From Mya arenaria (Eukaryota; Mollusca; Bivalvia; Myida; Myidae), in assembly GCF_026914265.1 (NCBI RefSeq), contig NC_069133.1, positions 4,957,985 through 5,021,984 of the forward strand: a DNA stretch of 64,000 nucleotides, written 5' to 3'. Made by a program: the position numbers and the translations under genes. The notes beneath the pieces are model-generated. The model was not told the origin of the DNA and made no database searches. It saw only the letters and a list, made by a program, of their open reading frames with translations. Shown here one piece after another: positions 59,563-64,000 of this stretch (the stretch's first letter is position 1; each line of letters starts with the position of its first letter).

Positions 59563-60260
59563 GCCTTTAACTCATTGGTTCATTTAATTCCTCTTTATAC
59601 ACGATTTAAATGTCATGCAACACCCTGTCTTTTCATCAAAGACATTATGTCATAATACAGTTTACAAAAATACACACCGTCCTTCAGGAATGCGTACTTA
59701 CAAAATGTGTGTCATGTCATACAAAAAAGTGTGTCATGTCTTACAAAGAAAATTCATCCTTTATAACAAACACGACTTCTATGTATATGTTATGCAGCTT
59801 ATTTCGCTACTAGGCGAGCGAGTTAAACTATAAAATCAATTGTAAGACCAGATAAATTGTACCCCGGCTTTGAGTAATAGGCAGGAAATCACCTGTATCC
59901 AGCTGGTCAAAGAGGAACAACTATTAATAATTCCCTACCAAAGGTAGCGATATGATTTGTTTCCCTTGTCCCAGGGGTAAATCCTAGCAAAATCTAAAAA
60001 CATAAGATCGCCACAATCCTGCAATCATCAGCAAGATTTGTTTCCCTTTTCCAAAGGACAAACCCTAGAAAAATATGAAGAACCTAAGCTGGCTCCACTC
60101 ATTTTTCTACTTTTTTTGTTTACAGTTTCTAGTTTTTAAATAGACACACTTGATACAAGCTAAGGGATTCCGACCAATAATGTATATATCTGATAGTTCC
60201 ATTACCCTTCATGTTAAATTGTATACTTATTGACTCAGTGTGTGTATACCACGTGATGAA
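59563..60260. other. Spacer, nothing recognised
   Basis: Two overlapping short plus frames (59610-59833) in AT-rich DNA, no domain. Confidence 0.5.
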
Positions 60261-60263
60261 TTA

Positions 60264-60691
60264 CGTCATAAATGCTACGTCGGAAGGCAATATTTTGCTT
60301 CAAATGAAGACTTTAAACTAAAATAACTTTTCTTTTTCTTTACCATTTTAAATGAAACAAATGGCAGTCTTTGCCGCTTAAAGAGCACCACCTTCGCTAT
60401 TACGGAGTTTGATAAGGCGATTTAGTTTCATCAAACACTTCGACAAACCTGTTTCCAAAATAATGTTTTGTCAATGCGCCTTCAGGTGGCGGTTTTGTGA
60501 AAAGGGTTCTCGAAGTGTTTTAAGAAACTATACTCTCAATCAAACCCTTGTAAAAGACCAAATGCGGGGCTTTGTAAGCGGCGAAGACTGCGCCAAGTTT
60601 CATTTGATATGGCGAATTAATAGTAAAGTTATCTTTGTTTAAAGTCTTCATTCGAAGCAAAATATTACCTTCCGACGTAGCATTTATGACG
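60264..60691. mobile_element. Harbinger-like MITE, long inverted repeats, TTA duplication
   Basis: CGTCATAAATGCTACGTCGG at the left mirrors CCGACGTAGCATTTATGACG at the right. The arms extend to about 55 bp with a few mismatches. TTA flanks both ends (60261-60263 and 60692-60694), the 3-bp TWA target duplication typical of PIF/Harbinger elements. Confidence 0.82.
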
Positions 60692-61001
60692 TTATTTATA
60701 ACATGGTACATTGTATTCACACACTATGATGGCTAATTTGCAATCTAATGATCGAAAGTACACCATACATAAACTTATTACAGCTTGTGTATTTGTTCTT
60801 TATTTAAACTAAAATCGGATAATAACTCAAAATGTGAAATCTTTGAAGACCGAACAATCTTGTTTATTGTACTATTTACATTACAAAACCTTTTTAGAAT
60901 CCATTTTAATATGGGGTCACCAGGCATATCAGATTCACTTATTTGTGGTTCTGATACCTTAAAGGCGAACAATATAGGTTAATGCCATTCTTTTTTTAAA
61001 G

Positions 61002-61254
61002 AATGCATTTTCGTGTTTAACTCATTTGACTTTAATGATAAAATAATGCATATGATTTAGGTAAAGATAAAAAATATAAGCGAAATTATGGCGCATTTTA
61101 ACAAGGAAATTTGTGGCCACGTGGTCATTTATAAAAAAAAAACACACACTTTTTTTTATAAAGGCAAACATATTTTTATCTGAACCTAAATCATGTGCTT
61201 TTTTGTTTTAATCATTAAAGTCAAATGAATTAAACATACTCATGATAATGCATT
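61002..61254. mobile_element. Foldback element
   Basis: The arms contain CTCATTTGACTTTAATGAT and, inverted, ATCATTAAAGTCAAATGA, with outer AATGCATT on both sides and an inner ATGATTTAGGT/ACCTAAATCAT pair. The centre is A/T-run DNA. No coding capacity. Confidence 0.75.
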
Positions 61255-63205
61255 GAAGTTAGAAACATTCTTTTTTGCATCAACGTATATTATGCGTCTT
61301 TAAGTCTCACAAATTCAAATTTACATATTTTGCAAATTATTTAAATGTACAATACCATTATCGACGAGTTTTTCCGATGAAAATTTTAACTGCACAACTA
61401 AACATTGAAATTTAATATTAAACCAATAACGGGATATAAATGGTTATTCAGTTTTGAACAAATAAGATAAATAGTTAAATGTAAATCAATAATAATGATA
61501 AGGTATTAATAAATTTGAAACGATTCTTTGTGAAGTATTTTACCTTTCAATGACAGATGCCTTGATCTCTTGATAATGCTAGTTCTATACGTAGTACATG
61601 AAAGATCTTTGGCAGCGCGTTTATGCACTGAAGTGTGCTATGATATAATTATACAATTGGGAAATCCGTGTGGAATCCCATATCTTATATAAATAGAGTT
61701 GTAAGAGGAATCCCATGTCAGTTATCTCTGTGAGGCACAAACTTGTTCTACCTTAATAAAGTTGTTGGGAAAAAAGTGAAATTAATGCAAAATAAAGATA
61801 ATAAAAGCTTTTATTGGAATGGGAACGGTAAGTGTTAAACTTCTTAGTTCTGATTTTAAGGTAGAATTATGCATGTACTGTATGAGCGTAACAAAATTAG
61901 TGGTGATTTATTTCGTGTTATAAGTGTTCCTGATCTGGGAATATGACCTAGTTTGCGTGTTCATCGTCATCATCATGTCAGAAATTAGTAAGAAAACAGT
62001 AAAACATAACAATATAATTATATTAATTTTAAACATAAGATAAACATAAAAGTTTTAAATATAATATATTCGAGTATCATGATTTAAACATTTCCGTGAG
62101 AATGAACGTCTTCGCGAGGTTAACGGATTGAATGATAACCTACAACATTACACATTAACAGACAGCTTTCCAAATTTAAATGTGTACAAAATATCAATTT
62201 TTAAAATTGGTGTTTCGAAATTGAATCCAACCAGATATACACATTTTCGCGAACTACCTCGATATTTAAATAGTACAGAACTAAGTATTACAGCCAGAAA
62301 ATTTAATTGAATGTGTCCTGAATTTTTGAAGAAATACACACCACCGCGTGCTTAGTCGAGAATTGAATGTTTACCAAAATCTGTACCGCTATGTATCTTG
62401 ATATTGAATTTGTAAAGAAATAAACACCAACGCCAACGCGTGTATGGACAAACATAAGCATTCCCGCGATGTATCTGGAAACTTGTTACGTACATAAAAT
62501 GGACATTGCGGCCCCCGAAATATCGCAAATTTGAACAGGCACACATTGGCGTCAACTTTATTAAGTAAGTGCAACATGCCATGCGCTTTACAACCATTTG
62601 AATCACAAGGTTTAACTTAATATTTGGCATTGTTACTTAAAGATTGCAAGTTACAGGAAGTATATGTACAACATGTTGTGGTTTTACTATTTTATTTTTC
62701 CCTATTAAGAGTACTTTGTGAATACTCTGTTCCGTAATTCAGTAATTAGCAGAAAAGTATTGTGACACAATCATCACGCTGATTTGGAATTGATAGCCCT
62801 CCATATGACTTACGTCTGAAATAGGAGAACGGCTTCACTTTACTGGCAATGTCTGAAGTTCTCGCCAACATTTGCCCTGATTGGAGGATACTTGATAAAT
62901 ATACACTTCGTATATAATTTTTAAATATAGAGAATTTTAGACTACGCCAAATGCATAAAATTTCCCCATTAACTAGACATGAACTAAAGGTAACATGTGC
63001 TCTGTCATTGTGATGACATCTGTTTTTTTTTGTTTACTTTTCCAAATAAGCTGTTTGATGTTAAATTGTACCTGTTGTACACTTAAATATTGCCATATTG
63101 CGTTGTTTACGTCTCGCTAAGGCTACTATATACTATGTACGTTTATCCATCGTGAGTAAGACAAGGTTATTTTGTAATCTTCATATTACATCCGGGTAAA
63201 AGAAA
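61255..63205. other. AT-rich region, nothing recognised
   Basis: Frames at 62128-62630 lie on both strands with no domain or splice context. Confidence 0.5.
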
Positions 63206-63247
63206 ATGGCAGCCAGCTGCATGACAATACTAAATCTTACCGGAAAG
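63206..63247 (+). CDS. Possible first exon of a gene leaving the window
   Basis: ATG in a strong context (AGAAAATGGCAG) opens MAASCMTILNLTGK and ends in phase 0 at GGAAAG followed by GTTAGG. Too short to identify; no second exon was found before the window ends. Confidence 0.3.
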
Positions 63248-64000
63248 GTTAGGTCATCAAATGATAATTTGATCAAGAAAGGTGAATTGTAATGTGTAAA
63301 TTGATCAGGATTATGTTTGTGTACATAATGTGTTCAGGTTTAGTGTAAAAATCTTAAATGTTCGTTGCCCAAGGCATTATTTAACAGAGCTAACAGGTAA
63401 ACAAAAGTGGATGGGGGAAAAGGACGAATCGAAGTTTGGATTCTGTCTTACCTTTCAACAGCCTTGATCACTATTGCAATGTGGGTTACAAGAAAGACTG
63501 TGGATATGTATCTTGACTCACTGTGGAAAAATCAAAGTAGTGACATCTCGTTTGTCTTATAGTTTGGTCATGAATGTCGTTTGAAAGTCATTTGGGACCA
63601 AATAATAACAAACAATTAAAAGGTTGTATTTGCCGTTTTGCTTGCATTTCTCTACAATTCTGTGTATTTTGGTACACTATTTTACATTAGGCAATTTTGA
63701 TGTTCAATTTTTATCACAACGGAAGCAGCTGTATCAAACGTCAAGTAAAACGAGGTAAACAATAAATATAAAATTTTAGACCAATGATGTATTTACAATT
63801 GTGAACACTAAGAACACGTTTTTTCTAATTTTTATGTGCTTTGTTAAAGCCATGTAGTTCATATAAAACAGTTGTGTAGAAATTAATCCCGATTAAGCGT
63901 TCAAATATTTTGGGCACATCATTCTGTGATTCGAAATTGATAGTTATGTTGCCAAAAGCATGTCAGGCAATGTTTAAAGCGAAGTCATTTCCTGTCTACC
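63248..64000. other. Window end, nothing recognised
   Basis: Would be intron 1 of the gene suggested at 63206. No other features are seen. Confidence 0.4.

Overview
The window looks like nuclear DNA of an AT-rich, repeat-laden invertebrate, most probably a marine bivalve. Genes are split by consensus GT-AG introns, satellites and short inverted-repeat transposons are dense, and the one complete gene is a RIG-I-like receptor (RLR) with two CARDs, as in molluscs. The assignment to bivalves is inference from gene type and repeat style, not a database match.

Layout. 1-0.9 kb: 3' end of a LINE and a small minisatellite. 1.26-8.35 kb: satellite territory. It starts with a 78-bp satellite (a diverged dimer of 39-bp units, itself arranged in a 468-bp higher-order repeat), then a related 64-bp form split by a hAT transposon that carries a piggyBac-type TTAA MITE. 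8.5-10.03 kb: two exons encoding tandem CARD sequence, clearly paralogous to the N-terminus of the RLR at 41-51 kb but ending in a stop before any helicase. 10-20 kb: mostly unrecognised AT-rich DNA with SINE pieces, a possible TATA promoter and a tandem-repeat element rich in AGGTCA half-sites. 20.2-25.2 kb: a 62-bp minisatellite. 25-37 kb: a weak two-exon gene candidate, a GC-rich repeat split by a hAT-like MITE with perfect target-site duplication, an inverted-repeat element of 1.46 kb, a decayed hAT transposase, an SGNH-like exon, a 41-bp palindrome and a 28-bp minisatellite. 37.4-51.3 kb: the RLR gene with a candidate IRF-type promoter. 51-64 kb: unrecognised DNA, a broken zinc-finger-like multicopy gene, another tandem-repeat element, a second LINE end, three MITE/foldback elements and, at the edge, a possible first exon of another gene.

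The biology that stands out is the innate-immune locus. A full-length RLR (17 coding exons, 1028 codons by my splicing) has a CARD-only relative 32 kb upstream on the same strand. The relative could be a decoy or adaptor, or a dead duplicate. The RLR itself carries an exact 110-bp tandem duplication over the splice acceptor of the helicase motif II exon, and an intronic transposon loaded with nuclear-receptor-like palindromes. All gene models were spliced by eye from reading frame and splice phase; none was checked against transcripts or databases.
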